Shown here: positions 8,659 to 17,061 of the stretch, in pieces
Layout of the letters: each line of letters starts with the position of its first letter
How positions within the stretch are numbered: the first letter of the stretch is position 1
DNA from: an uncultured Solobacterium sp.
Lineage (GTDB): Bacteria > Bacillota_I > Bacilli_A > Erysipelotrichales > Erysipelotrichaceae
Direction: 5' to 3'
DNA: 24,894 bases
Assembly (NCBI GenBank): GCA_905194705.1
Contig: CAJJTI010000010.1
Coordinates: forward strand, 1-24,894
The notes under the pieces: model-generated
Told to the model about the DNA's origin: nothing
Seen by the model: the letters and a program-made list of their open reading frames with translations, nothing else
Databases searched by the model: none
Translations under genes and position numbers: made by a program

Positions 8659-9015
8659 CTAGAACTTCAAGCCAGCTTCTCTAGCAGCATCTGCTAAAGC
8701 CTGGACTCTTCCGTGATACACATAACCACCACGGTCGAAACGAACTGTTTCAATGTTAGCAGCTTTGCATTTTTCAGCAATATCAGCACCTACTTTTTTA
8801 GCAGCTTCGATATTTCCGCCATTTTCAAGTTTTAGAATATCAGAGCTTGTTGCACAAAGAGTTTTGCCTGTTGTGTCATCGATAACTTGTGCATAAATAT
8901 GTTTGTTTGAACGGAACACGTTAAGTCTTGGGCTCTCAGGAGTTCCGCTGACGATACGACGAACACGTGCGTGTCTACGTAAACGTTCTGCATTTTTGTT
9001 TGTTTTCTTCAGCAT
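8659..9015 (-). CDS. rplR: 50S ribosomal protein L18
   Basis: L18 binds 5S rRNA with L5 in the central protuberance. The 118 residues show the basic N-terminal [20 protein letters not shown] and the family motifs [18 protein letters not shown] and [20 protein letters not shown]. Length is typical. It lies between rplF and rpsE, 13 bp ahead of rpsE, with a good ribosome-binding site. Confidence 0.97.
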   Translation of the reverse strand: MLKKTNKNAERLRRHARVRRIVSGTPESPRLNVFRSNKHIYAQVIDDTTGKTLCATSSDILKLENGGNIEAAKKVGADIAEKCKAANIETVRFDRGGYVYHGRVQALADAAREAGLKF

Positions 9016-9031
9016 GTTCTACTCCTTCCCA

Positions 9032-9580
9032 TTACTTCTTAGCCGCAGCTGTCTTACCTTCCTTACGACGTACATGTTCATCCTTATAACGAACACCCTT
9101 TCCGCCATATGGTTCAGGTTTCTTAGCAGCTCTTACGACAGCAGCAAATTGACCAACGTGCTGTTTGTCGATACCAGTGATGTTGATTGTTGTTGCATCT
9201 GGTGTAACAACTTCAAGATCACTTGGAATATCGAATTCTACAGGATGGGAAAAACCAAGTCCCATTGTAAGTTTCTTTCCTTGTACGCTTGCACGGTAAC
9301 CAATACCTACAATCTGTAAAGTTTTTGTATAGCTTTCATGAACACCTTGGATCATTGTAGCTATGATTGCACGTGTTGTTCCGTGTAATTGTTTGGTTAC
9401 TTTTTGTTCGTTTGGACGAGTAACCTTGACGGTTCCATCCTCAACGTTGATACCAATAACTGGACTAAAAGTCTTTGTTAATGTACCTTTTGGGCCTTTA
9501 ACCGTCACCTCATTACCTTCAGCGACGATAATTTCAACGCCTTCAGGAATGGTAATCGCTTTGTTTCCGATACGTGACAT
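9032..9580 (-). CDS. rplF: 50S ribosomal protein L6
   Basis: L6 has two similar alpha/beta domains and sits by the sarcin-ricin loop where translation factors bind. The 182 residues begin MSRIGNKAITIPEGVEI and end with the signature GKGVRYKDEHVRRKEGKTA. It is a few residues longer than the usual ~178 because of a short AAAKK tail. It follows rpsH by 22 bp. Confidence 0.97.
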   Translation of the reverse strand: MSRIGNKAITIPEGVEIIVAEGNEVTVKGPKGTLTKTFSPVIGINVEDGTVKVTRPNEQKVTKQLHGTTRAIIATMIQGVHESYTKTLQIVGIGYRASVQGKKLTMGLGFSHPVEFDIPSDLEVVTPDATTINITGIDKQHVGQFAAVVRAAKKPEPYGGKGVRYKDEHVRRKEGKTAAAKK

Positions 9581-9602
9581 TTCTATTTCCTTTCCTTATT
9601 TA

Positions 9603-10004
9603 TTACCATACATAGGCAACAACTTCGCCGCCTACATGTTGTTTACGAGCTTCTCTATCTGTCATCATGCCATTGCTTGTAGAAATGATAGCAATTCCTA
9701 GTCCATTAATAACTTTTGGAATTGAATTTTCTTTAGCATAAACACGTAGACCAGGTTTAGAGATACGTTTGATACCAGAGATAACTTTTTCTTTGTTTGG
9801 TCCATACTTTAAAGTAACAACCATTTTCTTTTCTACGCCTTCTCCAGTAATAGAATAATTTGCAATATAGCCTTCTTCTTTAAGAATTCTAGCGATTTCA
9901 GTTTTAACTTTGGATACCGGAGTAACATCAACCGTTTCCATGTTCGCTTGAACGCCATTACGAATTCTTGTAAGCATATCGGCGATTGGATCTGTCATAT
10001 TCAT
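9603..10004 (-). CDS. rpsH: 30S ribosomal protein S8
   Basis: S8 binds the central domain of 16S rRNA early in assembly. In E. coli it also represses the spc operon at the L5 region; no such site was checked here. The 133 residues begin [17 protein letters not shown] and end [20 protein letters not shown] then [10 protein letters not shown], all standard. The first ATG (GGAGG 10 nt upstream) is preferred over the ATG two codons later. It follows the S14 gene by 15 bp. Confidence 0.97.
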   Translation of the reverse strand: MNMTDPIADMLTRIRNGVQANMETVDVTPVSKVKTEIARILKEEGYIANYSITGEGVEKKMVVTLKYGPNKEKVISGIKRISKPGLRVYAKENSIPKVINGLGIAIISTSNGMMTDREARKQHVGGEVVAYVW

Positions 10005-10019
10005 GGTTTAATTTCCTCC

Positions 10020-10205
10020 TTACCAGCTTGCCTTTTTAACACCAGGAATTTGGCCTTTATAAGCTAATTCGCGGAAGCAAATACGGCATACCTTATATTT
10101 GCTTAATACAGAGTGTGGACGTCCACAACGCTCGCAACGTGTGTAAGCTCTTGTTGAAAACTTAGCAGGACGTGCAGCTTTAATCTTCATTGCCTTCTTT
10201 GCCAT
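10020..10205 (-). CDS. rpsZ: 30S ribosomal protein S14, zinc-binding type
   Basis: This 61-residue S14 is the short zinc form (also named rpsN), located in the 30S head by S3 and S10. Cys24, Cys27, Cys40 and Cys43 (CERC ... CRIC) make the zinc site. The ending [18 protein letters not shown] is the family signature. It is 2 nt from the rplE stop, which suggests coupled translation. Many Firmicutes keep a zinc-free S14 elsewhere; none is in this window. Confidence 0.97.
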   Translation of the reverse strand: MAKKAMKIKAARPAKFSTRAYTRCERCGRPHSVLSKYKVCRICFRELAYKGQIPGVKKASW

Positions 10206-10207
10206 GG

Positions 10208-10756
10208 TTATGCCCCTTTCTTAACAAATGGCATACCAAGTTGTTCTAGCAATGCATATGCCTCTTTATTTGTTTTTGCACTTGTAACAATAACAATGTC
10301 CATACCACGAACTTTATTAACCTTATCGAAGTTGATTTCAGGGAAAATTAATTGTTCTTTAATACCTAATGTATAGTTACCACGACCATCGAATGCTGTA
10401 GCACTAACACCATGGAAATCACGAACACGTGGTAGAGATACGTTCATTAGTTTATCTAAGAATTCATACATACGTTCGCCACGTAGTGTAACTTTACAAC
10501 CAATAGACATACCTTCACGAAGTTTAAAGTTAGCAATTGATTTCTTTGCTTTTGTGATAACTGGTTTTTGACCAGCAATAGCTGTTAATTCATTAACTGC
10601 TTCTTCAAGAGCTTTTGGATTTTCAATTGCATCACCAACACCAAGGTTGATAACAACTTTTTCAAGTTTAGGACATTCCATAACACTTGAATAATTGAAT
10701 TCTTTCATTAGAGAAGGCTTAACTGTATCTTTATATTTTTCTAATAAACGATTCAT
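10208..10756 (-). CDS. rplE: 50S ribosomal protein L5
   Basis: L5 binds 5S rRNA and forms a bridge to S13 in the 30S head. The 182 residues include [18 protein letters not shown], the basic RNA-binding [25 protein letters not shown] and [16 protein letters not shown], all family marks. Its ATG overlaps the rplX stop in a TAATG junction, so translation is probably coupled. Length is standard. Confidence 0.98.
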   Translation of the reverse strand: MNRLLEKYKDTVKPSLMKEFNYSSVMECPKLEKVVINLGVGDAIENPKALEEAVNELTAIAGQKPVITKAKKSIANFKLREGMSIGCKVTLRGERMYEFLDKLMNVSLPRVRDFHGVSATAFDGRGNYTLGIKEQLIFPEINFDKVNKVRGMDIVIVTSAKTNKEAYALLEQLGMPFVKKGA

Positions 10757-11079
10757 TATTTCTTAGCCTCCTTAACTTCTTTTCCAGTTTTTTTGTTGAT
10801 ACGAACTTTGTTACCGTTCTTATCTACAGAGTAACCAACTCTTCCAGCTACTTTTGCTTTTGCGTCATAAATCATAACGTTACTTGCATCGATGCCAGCT
10901 TCTTGTTCAACAATGCCACCATCTGGATTAGCTTGAGTAGGTTTTAATGCTTTCTTAACAAGGTTTACTCCTTCAACAATAACTTTATTTGTTTTTGGAG
11001 ATACGGCCTTAACTGTTCCTGTTGTTCCTTTGTAATGGCCGCTGATGACCTTAACTGTATCGCCTGTCTTAATCTTCAT
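10756..11079 (-). CDS. rplX: 50S ribosomal protein L24
   Basis: L24 starts assembly of the 23S 5' domain and lies near the tunnel exit. The 107 residues begin [20 protein letters not shown], a KOW motif, then [20 protein letters not shown] and a basic C-terminus. Length is typical for Firmicutes. It is 13 bp after rplN and overlaps rplE by one base. Confidence 0.97.
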   Translation of the reverse strand: MKIKTGDTVKVISGHYKGTTGTVKAVSPKTNKVIVEGVNLVKKALKPTQANPDGGIVEQEAGIDASNVMIYDAKAKVAGRVGYSVDKNGNKVRINKKTGKEVKEAKK

Positions 11080-11092
11080 GTATGCGACCTCC

Positions 11093-11461
11093 TTATAGAA
11101 CCTCTGGAGCTAGAGAAACTATCTTCATGTAACCTTTGTCACGAAGTTCTCTTGCTACAGGGCCGAAAATACGTGTTCCCTGTGGTGTACCATCATCTTT
11201 AATGATAACCGCAGCGTTTTCGTCAAATTTAATATAACTACCATTTTCACGGCGAATACCATATGCAGTACGAACGATTACGCACTTAACAACTTGTCCT
11301 TGTTTTACGCTTCCGTTAGGAATAGCGGATTTAACAGCACAAACAACGATATCACCGATATTAGCTGACTTACGTCTGCTGCCACCTAGACAGCGGATAA
11401 CCAGTAATTCTTTAGCACCGGTATTGTCAGCAACTTTTAATCTGCTCTCATTTTGAATCAT
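11093..11461 (-). CDS. rplN: 50S ribosomal protein L14
   Basis: L14 forms bridges to 16S rRNA at the subunit interface and contacts L19. The 122 residues start [19 protein letters not shown] and include [20 protein letters not shown] and the C-terminal [20 protein letters not shown]. The protein has the full family length. It follows rpsQ by 16 bp. Confidence 0.98.
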   Translation of the reverse strand: MIQNESRLKVADNTGAKELLVIRCLGGSRRKSANIGDIVVCAVKSAIPNGSVKQGQVVKCVIVRTAYGIRRENGSYIKFDENAAVIIKDDGTPQGTRIFGPVARELRDKGYMKIVSLAPEVL

Positions 11462-11477
11462 GACTTTCTCCTTCCGC

Positions 11478-11741
11478 TTACAGAATTACTGCTTTTTCTA
11501 CAACCTTAACGAGACGGAAATGCTTGTCTTTTGATAGAGGTCTTGTTTCCATGATCTCTACTGTATCACCAATCTTAGCTTCATTGTTCTCGTCATGAGC
11601 TTTAAATTTGTTGGAAAATTTAACGTGTCTTCCATATAAAGGATGACTCTTTGCGATATCGATTTCGACAACGATTGTTTTATCCATTTTGTCGGATACA
11701 ACAACGCCGCGAAGTACCTTACGGGTATTTCTTTCTTCCAT
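11478..11741 (-). CDS. rpsQ: 30S ribosomal protein S17
   Basis: S17 is an OB-fold protein and a primary binder of the 16S 5' domain. The 87 residues include [59 protein letters not shown]. Length is normal for Firmicutes. It lies 14 bp after rpmC and ahead of rplN, the usual order. Confidence 0.97.
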   Translation of the reverse strand: MEERNTRKVLRGVVVSDKMDKTIVVEIDIAKSHPLYGRHVKFSNKFKAHDENNEAKIGDTVEIMETRPLSKDKHFRLVKVVEKAVIL

Positions 11742-11755
11742 CTTACTAGCCTCCC

Positions 11756-11956
11756 TTACTCACTCTTAGCGTTTTCACGCTCTGTGATAACTGTTTTAAT
11801 TCTTGCGATAGTCTTTTTAACTTCCTTCATGTGTGCTGGATTTTCTAATCCACCAGTAGCTTGTTGGAAACGTAGACCATATAGTTCTTCATTTAATGCA
11901 GCAACTTCTTTTACAAGTTCTTCGTTGCTCATATCTCTAATTTCTTTAACGTTCAT
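11756..11956 (-). CDS. rpmC: 50S ribosomal protein L29
   Basis: L29 is a small two-helix protein at the tunnel exit, beside L23 where trigger factor and SRP dock. The 66 residues show [38 protein letters not shown] and [18 protein letters not shown], the normal pattern. It starts 2 nt after the rplP stop, so coupled translation is likely. Confidence 0.96.
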   Translation of the reverse strand: MNVKEIRDMSNEELVKEVAALNEELYGLRFQQATGGLENPAHMKEVKKTIARIKTVITERENAKSE

Positions 11957-11958
11957 GC

Positions 11959-12375
11959 TTATTTGCCCTCTTCTCTCTTAACAAAACGGGTTTTAACGCA
12001 TAGCTTGTTAGCACCAAGACGTAGAGCTTCTCTAGCTGTTGCTTCATCAACGCCGCCAATTTCGAACAAAATTCTTCCTTTTTGTACGACAGCTACCCAG
12101 TGATCAGGAGCACCTTTACCAGAACCCATACGTACTTCTAGAGGTTTCTTTGTTTTAGCTAATTGAGGGAAAACTTTAATCCAAACTTTACCACCACGGT
12201 CCATGTAACGAGTCATGGCAATACGTGCAGCTTCTAATTGGTTAGAGCTTACATATGCACCTTCATCAGCTACGATACCGTAATCACCGAATGCTAATTC
12301 GCGTCCAGCTTTTGCACGTCCTTCATAGCTTAGGCGATGAGGTCTTCTATATTTAGTTCTATTAGGCATTAACAT
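11959..12375 (-). CDS. rplP: 50S ribosomal protein L16
   Basis: L16 sits between the A-site tRNA elbow and the peptidyl-transferase region and is needed for late 50S assembly. The 138 residues begin [20 protein letters not shown] and include [35 protein letters not shown] and the [19 protein letters not shown] helix. Most L16 proteins have Lys or Arg in place of the Asn of MPNR. It starts 2 nt after the rpsC stop. Confidence 0.97.
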   Translation of the reverse strand: MLMPNRTKYRRPHRLSYEGRAKAGRELAFGDYGIVADEGAYVSSNQLEAARIAMTRYMDRGGKVWIKVFPQLAKTKKPLEVRMGSGKGAPDHWVAVVQKGRILFEIGGVDEATAREALRLGANKLCVKTRFVKREEGK

Positions 12376-12377
12376 AA

Positions 12378-13184
12378 TTACTCATTACCTCCTTCAGCTG
12401 GTGCAGCACTTACTTCTGGTTTAGCAGCTTCAGCTTTGCGGTTAGGACGATTGTTTCTACGATCGTTTCTTCCACCACGTCCATTACGACGGTTGTCTCT
12501 TTGTGGACGGCTTGGAGCTTCTGGTTCTACTACCCATTGACCAGGTAATACTTCACCACGGCAAATCCAAACTTTAACACCTAGCTTACCATAAGTTGTG
12601 TGTGCTTCATTAATTGCATAGTCAATATCACTACGTAGTGTATGTAGAGGAACTACACCTTGTGAATAACCTTCAGAACGAGCAATTTCAGCTCCTCCTA
12701 AACGACCACTAGCAAGTGTTCTAATTCCTTTTGCACCAGAACGCATTGTTTGTTGAATTGCTTTCTTTTGAGCAATACGGAATGATTGACGTTGTTCAAG
12801 TTGTTCACAAATCTTTCTAGAAACGATTGTTGCATCTAAATCAGGATTTGCAATTTGAATTACTTCAATTTTAATATTTTTGCCGCCTGTTAGTTTAACA
12901 AGTTTAGCTTTTAAACCTTCAATACGGTCTTTTCCTTCTTCATTTTTGCCAACAACTGCACCAGGTCTAGCACAACGAATCATAACCTTGCAGTCTTTCT
13001 TTCCTGTACGTTCGATTTCAACGCGTGAAATATAAGCATCATGAAGTTCTTTATCTAAGAATTTACGGATTTTGATGTCTTCGTTTAGAAGATCTCCAAA
13101 ATCAGCTTTGTCAGCATACCATCTGGATTCCCAGTCACGGATAACGCCAACTCTCATACCAATTGGACTAACTTTTTGTCCCAT
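12378..13184 (-). CDS. rpsC: 30S ribosomal protein S3 with C-terminal tail and altered KH loop
   Basis: S3 lines the mRNA entry channel in the 30S head with S10 and S14. The start [20 protein letters not shown] and the [38 protein letters not shown] and [14 protein letters not shown] segments are standard. Two things differ. The KH-domain loop, normally GKKG followed by a helix, here reads [12 protein letters not shown] (from residue 79), about three residues longer and without the fourth-position Gly of GxxG. After ~residue 213 comes a ~53-residue tail: Arg/Asn/Gly-rich first ([20 protein letters not shown]), then Ala/Glu-rich. The total of 268 residues compares with about 215-235 usually. 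Confidence 0.97.
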   Translation of the reverse strand: MGQKVSPIGMRVGVIRDWESRWYADKADFGDLLNEDIKIRKFLDKELHDAYISRVEIERTGKKDCKVMIRCARPGAVVGKNEEGKDRIEGLKAKLVKLTGGKNIKIEVIQIANPDLDATIVSRKICEQLEQRQSFRIAQKKAIQQTMRSGAKGIRTLASGRLGGAEIARSEGYSQGVVPLHTLRSDIDYAINEAHTTYGKLGVKVWICRGEVLPGQWVVEPEAPSRPQRDNRRNGRGGRNDRRNNRPNRKAEAAKPEVSAAPAEGGNE

Positions 13185-13201
13185 GTCGTGATCTTCCTCC
13201 C

Positions 13202-13534
13202 TTATCTTTCGCTAACCACAACTGTAATGTGGCTTGTTCTCTTCAAAATCTGACTAGCGTTGCCCTTTGCACGAGGCATGAATCTCTTTAATACAACACC
13301 TTCGTTTGCATAGCAACTCTTAATGTATAACTTAGTTTCATCTAAGTTGTGGTTGTGTGTAGCGTTAGCTTTAGCGCTCTTAACGACTTTGCTTACAGCT
13401 ACAGCAGCCTGGTTAGGCATGAATTTTAAAATTGCGAGTGCTTCATCTACATCCTTGCCACGAATAAGGTCTAAAACCAAACGTGTTTTGCGAGGAGTGC
13501 AGCGAACTGTTTTCGCCGTTGCTTTTACATCCAT
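13202..13534 (-). CDS. rplV: 50S ribosomal protein L22
   Basis: L22 spans the 50S and its long loop lines the exit tunnel at the narrow point near L4, where macrolide resistance changes arise. The 110 residues include [37 protein letters not shown] and the loop [19 protein letters not shown]. No unusual insertion is seen in the loop. The gene order rpsS-rplV-rpsC is standard and the spacing is 15-17 bp. Confidence 0.97.
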   Translation of the reverse strand: MDVKATAKTVRCTPRKTRLVLDLIRGKDVDEALAILKFMPNQAAVAVSKVVKSAKANATHNHNLDETKLYIKSCYANEGVVLKRFMPRAKGNASQILKRTSHITVVVSER

Positions 13535-13549
13535 CTTATTTCTCCTCCA

Positions 13550-13825
13550 TTATTTCTTGCTGACCTTATCGTCGCCATGTCCGCCATATTTACGAGTTAG
13601 AACGAATTCGCCTAACTTGTGGCCAACCATATCTTCAGTTACATATACAGGTACATGTTCTTTACCGTTATGTACAGCGAATGTATGTTCTACAAAGCTA
13701 GGATAAATGACTGAACGGCGTGACCATGTCTTGATAACTTCTTTTTTATGAGATGCGTTTAATGCGTCAACTTTTTTCATAAGGCTTGCATCACAGAATG
13801 GGCCTTTTTTTACACTTCTTGACAT
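13550..13825 (-). CDS. rpsS: 30S ribosomal protein S19
   Basis: S19 pairs with S13 in the 30S head, near the A-site tRNA and the bridge to 23S. The 91 residues begin [20 protein letters not shown] and include [40 protein letters not shown] and [12 protein letters not shown], the normal family pattern and length. It lies 19 bp after rplB with a GAAAGGAGA site. Confidence 0.97.
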   Translation of the reverse strand: MSRSVKKGPFCDASLMKKVDALNASHKKEVIKTWSRRSVIYPSFVEHTFAVHNGKEHVPVYVTEDMVGHKLGEFVLTRKYGGHGDDKVSKK

Positions 13826-13844
13826 TTTACATTTCTCCTTTCAG

Positions 13845-14678
13845 TTATTTACCATTTCTTCTTGTCATGATAAGAGCGTTAGATGCCTTCTTCTTATTAC
13901 GAGTCTTAACACCCATAGCTTTCTTACCCCAAGGAGTCATTGGTGACTTACGTCCAACTGGTGTTCTACCTTCACCACCACCATGAGGGTGATCAACTGG
14001 GTTCATTGCAGAACCACGAACTGTAGGACGGATACCCATCCATCTAGAACGACCAGCTTTACCTAAGCTGATTAAGCTGTAGTCTTCATTACCTACAATA
14101 CCAACTGTTGCACGACAGTTATTTCTTACTTTACGAATTTCGCCAGAGCTTAAACGTAATGTTGCGTATGGTCCGTCGAAACCTAAGATTTGAGCAGAGC
14201 ATCCTGCAGCTCTTGCCATTTGTCCACCTCTACCAGGTGTTAACTCAACGCAGTGAACGAATGTACCTTCAGGCATATTTCTTAATTCCATTGCGTTTCC
14301 AACTTTAATATCTACTGCTTCACCGCTGATAATTCTTGTTCCTACTTCTAGGTTTTGTGGGCAGATGATGTAACGTTTTTCACCATCTACATAGTTGATT
14401 AATGCGATATTAGCGTTACGATTTGGATCGTATTCGATAGCAGCTACAACGCCTTCGATGTTGTCTTTATTTCTCTTGAAGTCGATAATTCTGTACTTCT
14501 GTTTTACACCGCCACCTTGATGACGTGTAGTAATGCGACCAGTGTTACCACGACCACCTTTACTGTTTTTTGCTACAACGAGACTTTTTTCTGGAGTCTT
14601 TTTTGTAATACGGTCACTGCTAAGTGTGCTCATATTACGACGTCCGTTAGTCGTTGGCTTATACTTAACGATTGTCAT
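13845..14678 (-). CDS. rplB: 50S ribosomal protein L2
   Basis: L2 is one of the most conserved 50S proteins, needed for subunit joining and peptidyl-transferase activity. The 277 residues start [19 protein letters not shown] and include [20 protein letters not shown], the OB/SH3-like domains, and near the C-terminus [20 protein letters not shown] with the conserved histidines close to the active centre. Length is normal. The longest gap in the cluster (66 nt) lies between rplW and this gene and contains a small hairpin. Confidence 0.98.
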   Translation of the reverse strand: MTIVKYKPTTNGRRNMSTLSSDRITKKTPEKSLVVAKNSKGGRGNTGRITTRHQGGGVKQKYRIIDFKRNKDNIEGVVAAIEYDPNRNANIALINYVDGEKRYIICPQNLEVGTRIISGEAVDIKVGNAMELRNMPEGTFVHCVELTPGRGGQMARAAGCSAQILGFDGPYATLRLSSGEIRKVRNNCRATVGIVGNEDYSLISLGKAGRSRWMGIRPTVRGSAMNPVDHPHGGGEGRTPVGRKSPMTPWGKKAMGVKTRNKKKASNALIMTRRNGK

Positions 14679-14706
14679 TTACTTTTCTTTCCTTTCGCTC
14701 ATTTTC

Positions 14707-14730
14707 CGGAGATAGCGCGATTTTCCTCCG
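14707..14730 (-). promoter_or_regulatory. Small hairpin in the rplW-rplB gap
   Basis: The 5-base arms CGGAG (14707-14711) and CTCCG (14726-14730) flank a 14-nt loop in the 66-nt gap. No U-run follows. It could be an mRNA processing or translation-control element for rplB, or chance. Stability is modest. Confidence 0.3.
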
Positions 14731-14744
14731 ATATTTAATACTAT

Positions 14745-15038
14745 TTATTTATTTTCATCATTGAAAAGGCTGATGTCTTTTCCTTCAGGAAGTTTAACAA
14801 TTGCTTTTCTAACAGCATTTGTTTTTCCAGCGTAACGTCCAACTCTCTTATCCTTTGGACGAACGTTCATAATGTTTACAGATACTGGTTTGAATCCGTA
14901 AATTTGTTCAATAGCGATAGCTACTGTAGTTTTGTTAGCACCTTTTGCTACTTCGAAACTAATTTTGTTATCTTCACTGTTTTGACGCATTGTCTTTTCA
15001 GTGATGATTGGACGAATAATAATTTCATGGGCATTCAT
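14745..15038 (-). CDS. rplW: 50S ribosomal protein L23
   Basis: L23 frames the tunnel exit and is the docking site for trigger factor and SRP. The 97 residues begin MNAHEIIIRPIITEKTMRQN and include KISFEVAKGANKTTVAIAIE, IYGFKPVSVNIMNVRPK and RRVGRYAG-type KRVGRYAGKTNAVRKAIVKL. Length is usual. Its ATG overlaps the rplD stop in a TAATG junction. Confidence 0.97.
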   Translation of the reverse strand: MNAHEIIIRPIITEKTMRQNSEDNKISFEVAKGANKTTVAIAIEQIYGFKPVSVNIMNVRPKDKRVGRYAGKTNAVRKAIVKLPEGKDISLFNDENK

Positions 15039-15667
15039 TATGCAAATACCTCCCCAGCTCTTTCAGCTGCTGCCTTTGTGAAGACAATCTTATCTGCATT
15101 TACAATGTCATATACGTTTAATTCTGTAACACTAACTAATAGTGCATTTGGAATGTTACGCATAGAAATGTATGCATTGTCATAATCTTCGCTAGAATCA
15201 GCAACAAATAATGTTTTTCTATCAAATTCAAATGCTTTCATTAGATTGATAGCGTTCTTTGTCTTGAAAGTTTCGAATGACAAGTTTTCAACAACTGTCA
15301 TGTTGCTTTCCATAGCTTTTTCGCTTAATGCACTGCGAAGAGCTAATTGACGAACCTTACGGTTTAATTTGTAACCATATTTACGTGGGTGTGGTCCAAA
15401 TGCAATTGCACCATGTCTCCACTGTGTAGCACGTGTTGAACCTTGACGAGCTCTACCTGTGCCCTTTTGACGGAAAGGTTTCTTTCCTGTACCAGAAACA
15501 AACGCTCTAGTTAATGTAGAATGTGTTCCTTGTCTTAAGCCAGCCTGGTAGACGAGGACTGCATCGTACATTGCTTGTTGATTTGGTTCGATACCAAATA
15601 CTTCATCAGAAAGTTCGATTGAATCAACAACCTTAGCTTCTTGATTGTATACATCCATCTTGGACAT
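15038..15667 (-). CDS. rplD: 50S ribosomal protein L4
   Basis: L4 extends a loop into the exit tunnel opposite L22. In E. coli it also represses its own S10 operon; whether that holds here is unknown. The 209 residues include the loop GTGKKPFRQKGTGRARQGST, RATQWRHGAIAFGPHPRKYG, and the LNRKVRQLALRSALSEKAME helix. The length matches the family. It lies 12 bp after rplC. Confidence 0.97.
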   Translation of the reverse strand: MSKMDVYNQEAKVVDSIELSDEVFGIEPNQQAMYDAVLVYQAGLRQGTHSTLTRAFVSGTGKKPFRQKGTGRARQGSTRATQWRHGAIAFGPHPRKYGYKLNRKVRQLALRSALSEKAMESNMTVVENLSFETFKTKNAINLMKAFEFDRKTLFVADSSEDYDNAYISMRNIPNALLVSVTELNVYDIVNADKIVFTKAAAERAGEVFA

Positions 15668-15679
15668 TGTTTACCTCCT

Positions 15680-16480
15680 CTACTTTCCTTTACGAGCTTC
15701 ACTTGCTACTTTTTTCTTAGCTTCTTCGATAGCTTCTTTTTCAGCTGATTCTTTAGCAAGTTCCTCGTTAATTGCTTCATTTACTTTTTCAAGTTCTTCT
15801 TGAACACTAACTCCTTTGTAAGAAACTAGTTCATCAACTTTAACTTGTTTAACTGGTTTAACTGTTGTCTTAACAATTACTAAGCCCTTACGTGGTCCTG
15901 GAACATTTCCTTTAACAAGGATGTATCCTTCTTCAGCGTTAACTTTAACAATTGTTAAGTTTTGGTTTGTAGTAGTAACATTACCCATTTGTCCAGGAAG
16001 TACTAGGCCTTTGTTAACAACACCATTGTTACGTCCATTTGTTGCTAATGAACCAACGTGACGGTGGTGTCCTGAACCATGAGACTTAGGACCAATTTTA
16101 CCGTTATTACGTTTAATTTGTCCGCTGTATCCTTTACCTTTAGATGTTCCTGTAACGTCAACTACATCGCCTGTTGCAAATACATCAGCTGTTAATTCAG
16201 CTCCAACTTCTGTATTCATAAGTTCATCAGCTTTAACTTCTCTAATATATTTCTTTGGAGATGTGTTAGCTTTCTTGCAGTGTCCGATAGCAGGTTTGTT
16301 GCTACGGTATTCTGATACATCTTCGTAGCCGAGTTGAAGAGCTTCGTATCCGTCAACTTCTTTTGTTTTCTTCTGCAACACAACGTTTGGTTTTACTTCG
16401 ATAACAGTAACTGGAATCAGTTGACCTTCGATAGTAAATACTTGAGTCATGCCGAGCTTACGTCCTAAAATACCTTTCAT
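15680..16480 (-). CDS. rplC: 50S ribosomal protein L3 with long C-terminal extension
   Basis: L3 is an early 50S assembly protein whose central extension reaches the peptidyl-transferase centre. It starts MKGILGRKLGMTQVFTIEGQ and includes GTSKGKGYSGQIKRNNGK, GSGHHRHVGSLATNGR and LPGQMGN (residues 161-167), where Gln is methylated in some bacteria. The family core ends at VPGPRKGLVIVKT near residue 206. A further ~57 residues follow, rich in Glu, Lys and Ala (for example EELAKESAEKEAIEEAKKKV), probably one long charged helix. The total of 266 residues compares with about 209 for typical L3. Confidence 0.97.
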   Translation of the reverse strand: MKGILGRKLGMTQVFTIEGQLIPVTVIEVKPNVVLQKKTKEVDGYEALQLGYEDVSEYRSNKPAIGHCKKANTSPKKYIREVKADELMNTEVGAELTADVFATGDVVDVTGTSKGKGYSGQIKRNNGKIGPKSHGSGHHRHVGSLATNGRNNGVVNKGLVLPGQMGNVTTTNQNLTIVKVNAEEGYILVKGNVPGPRKGLVIVKTTVKPVKQVKVDELVSYKGVSVQEELEKVNEAINEELAKESAEKEAIEEAKKKVASEARKGK

Positions 16481-16501
16481 TTATATCACCCGGTTCCTTT
16501 C

Positions 16502-16813
16502 TTATAACTTGATTTCGATGTCAACACCGCTTGGTAAATCAAGTCTGCTTAATGCATCGATTGTCTCTGCACTAGGACCAATGATTTCAATTAGTCTCTT
16601 ATGTGTGCGAATTTCGAATTGTTCACGAGAATCCTTGTACTTGTGTACAGCACGTAGAACCGTGATTACTTCTCTTTCTGTTGGTAGTGGAACAGGACCA
16701 ACGATCTTTTTAGCACCGTGGCTTGTGGCTGCTTCAACAATCTTTTTGCTTGCAACATCCAAATTCCTGTTCTCGTAAGCCTTCAAGCGAATTCTTACAG
16801 AATTTTTTGCCAT
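16502..16813 (-). CDS. rpsJ: 30S ribosomal protein S10 (NusE)
   Basis: S10 is a 30S head protein and, with NusB, binds boxA in rRNA antitermination complexes. The 103 residues include [37 protein letters not shown], and [15 protein letters not shown]. The protein is normal in length. It is the first gene of the S10-spc-alpha cluster and has an AAGGAGGA site. The 5' leader before it is structured. Confidence 0.98.
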   Translation of the reverse strand: MAKNSVRIRLKAYENRNLDVASKKIVEAATSHGAKKIVGPVPLPTEREVITVLRAVHKYKDSREQFEIRTHKRLIEIIGPSAETIDALSRLDLPSGVDIEIKL

Positions 16814-16928
16814 GAATTTTTCCTCCTTATATTCACTCTGTCTTTAACAGATTGCTCCGTGGAAATTCCCCGGTTATCAATACAACGCCTTTCAGCGTGC
16901 CGGCAACCTCCCACATCTTCGCAAGTGC
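16814..16928 (-). promoter_or_regulatory. Structured S10-operon mRNA leader
   Basis: The ~115-nt leader can fold into at least two hairpins. The first is ACGCT-GAAA-GGCGT (16885-16898), a 5-bp stem with a GNRA loop. It is enclosed by GGTT (minus strand of 16905-16908) pairing with AACC (minus strand of 16872-16875). The second is TCTGT-TAAAG-ACAGA (16837-16851), just upstream of the AAGGAGG site. A GGGAGG stretch earlier in the leader resembles a decoy ribosome-binding site. This layout suits feedback control by a ribosomal protein, L4 being the known example in E. coli, but the fold and ligand here are inference. Confidence 0.5.
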
Positions 16929-16934
16929 TCCAAT

Positions 16935-16963
16935 ATACTACTATTAAAAAAAGCCGATTGCAA
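16935..16963 (-). promoter_or_regulatory. S10-operon promoter
   Basis: The minus strand shows TTGCAA (16958-16963), a 17-bp spacer and TAGTAT (16935-16940), with transcription expected near 16928. The 12 bases at 16931-16942 are identical to those around the rrn proximal -10 box. It drives the 28-gene cluster; I found no equally good promoter inside the cluster, although I did not score every position. Confidence 0.75.
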
Positions 16964-17061
16964 GCACTTTTTTACAATTTTTATTATTTCGTCTTTTTCC
17001 ACTTTTTGTATACCTTAGTCACTTGAATTTACATGCTACAATAGAGTTGGAGATGATATTT

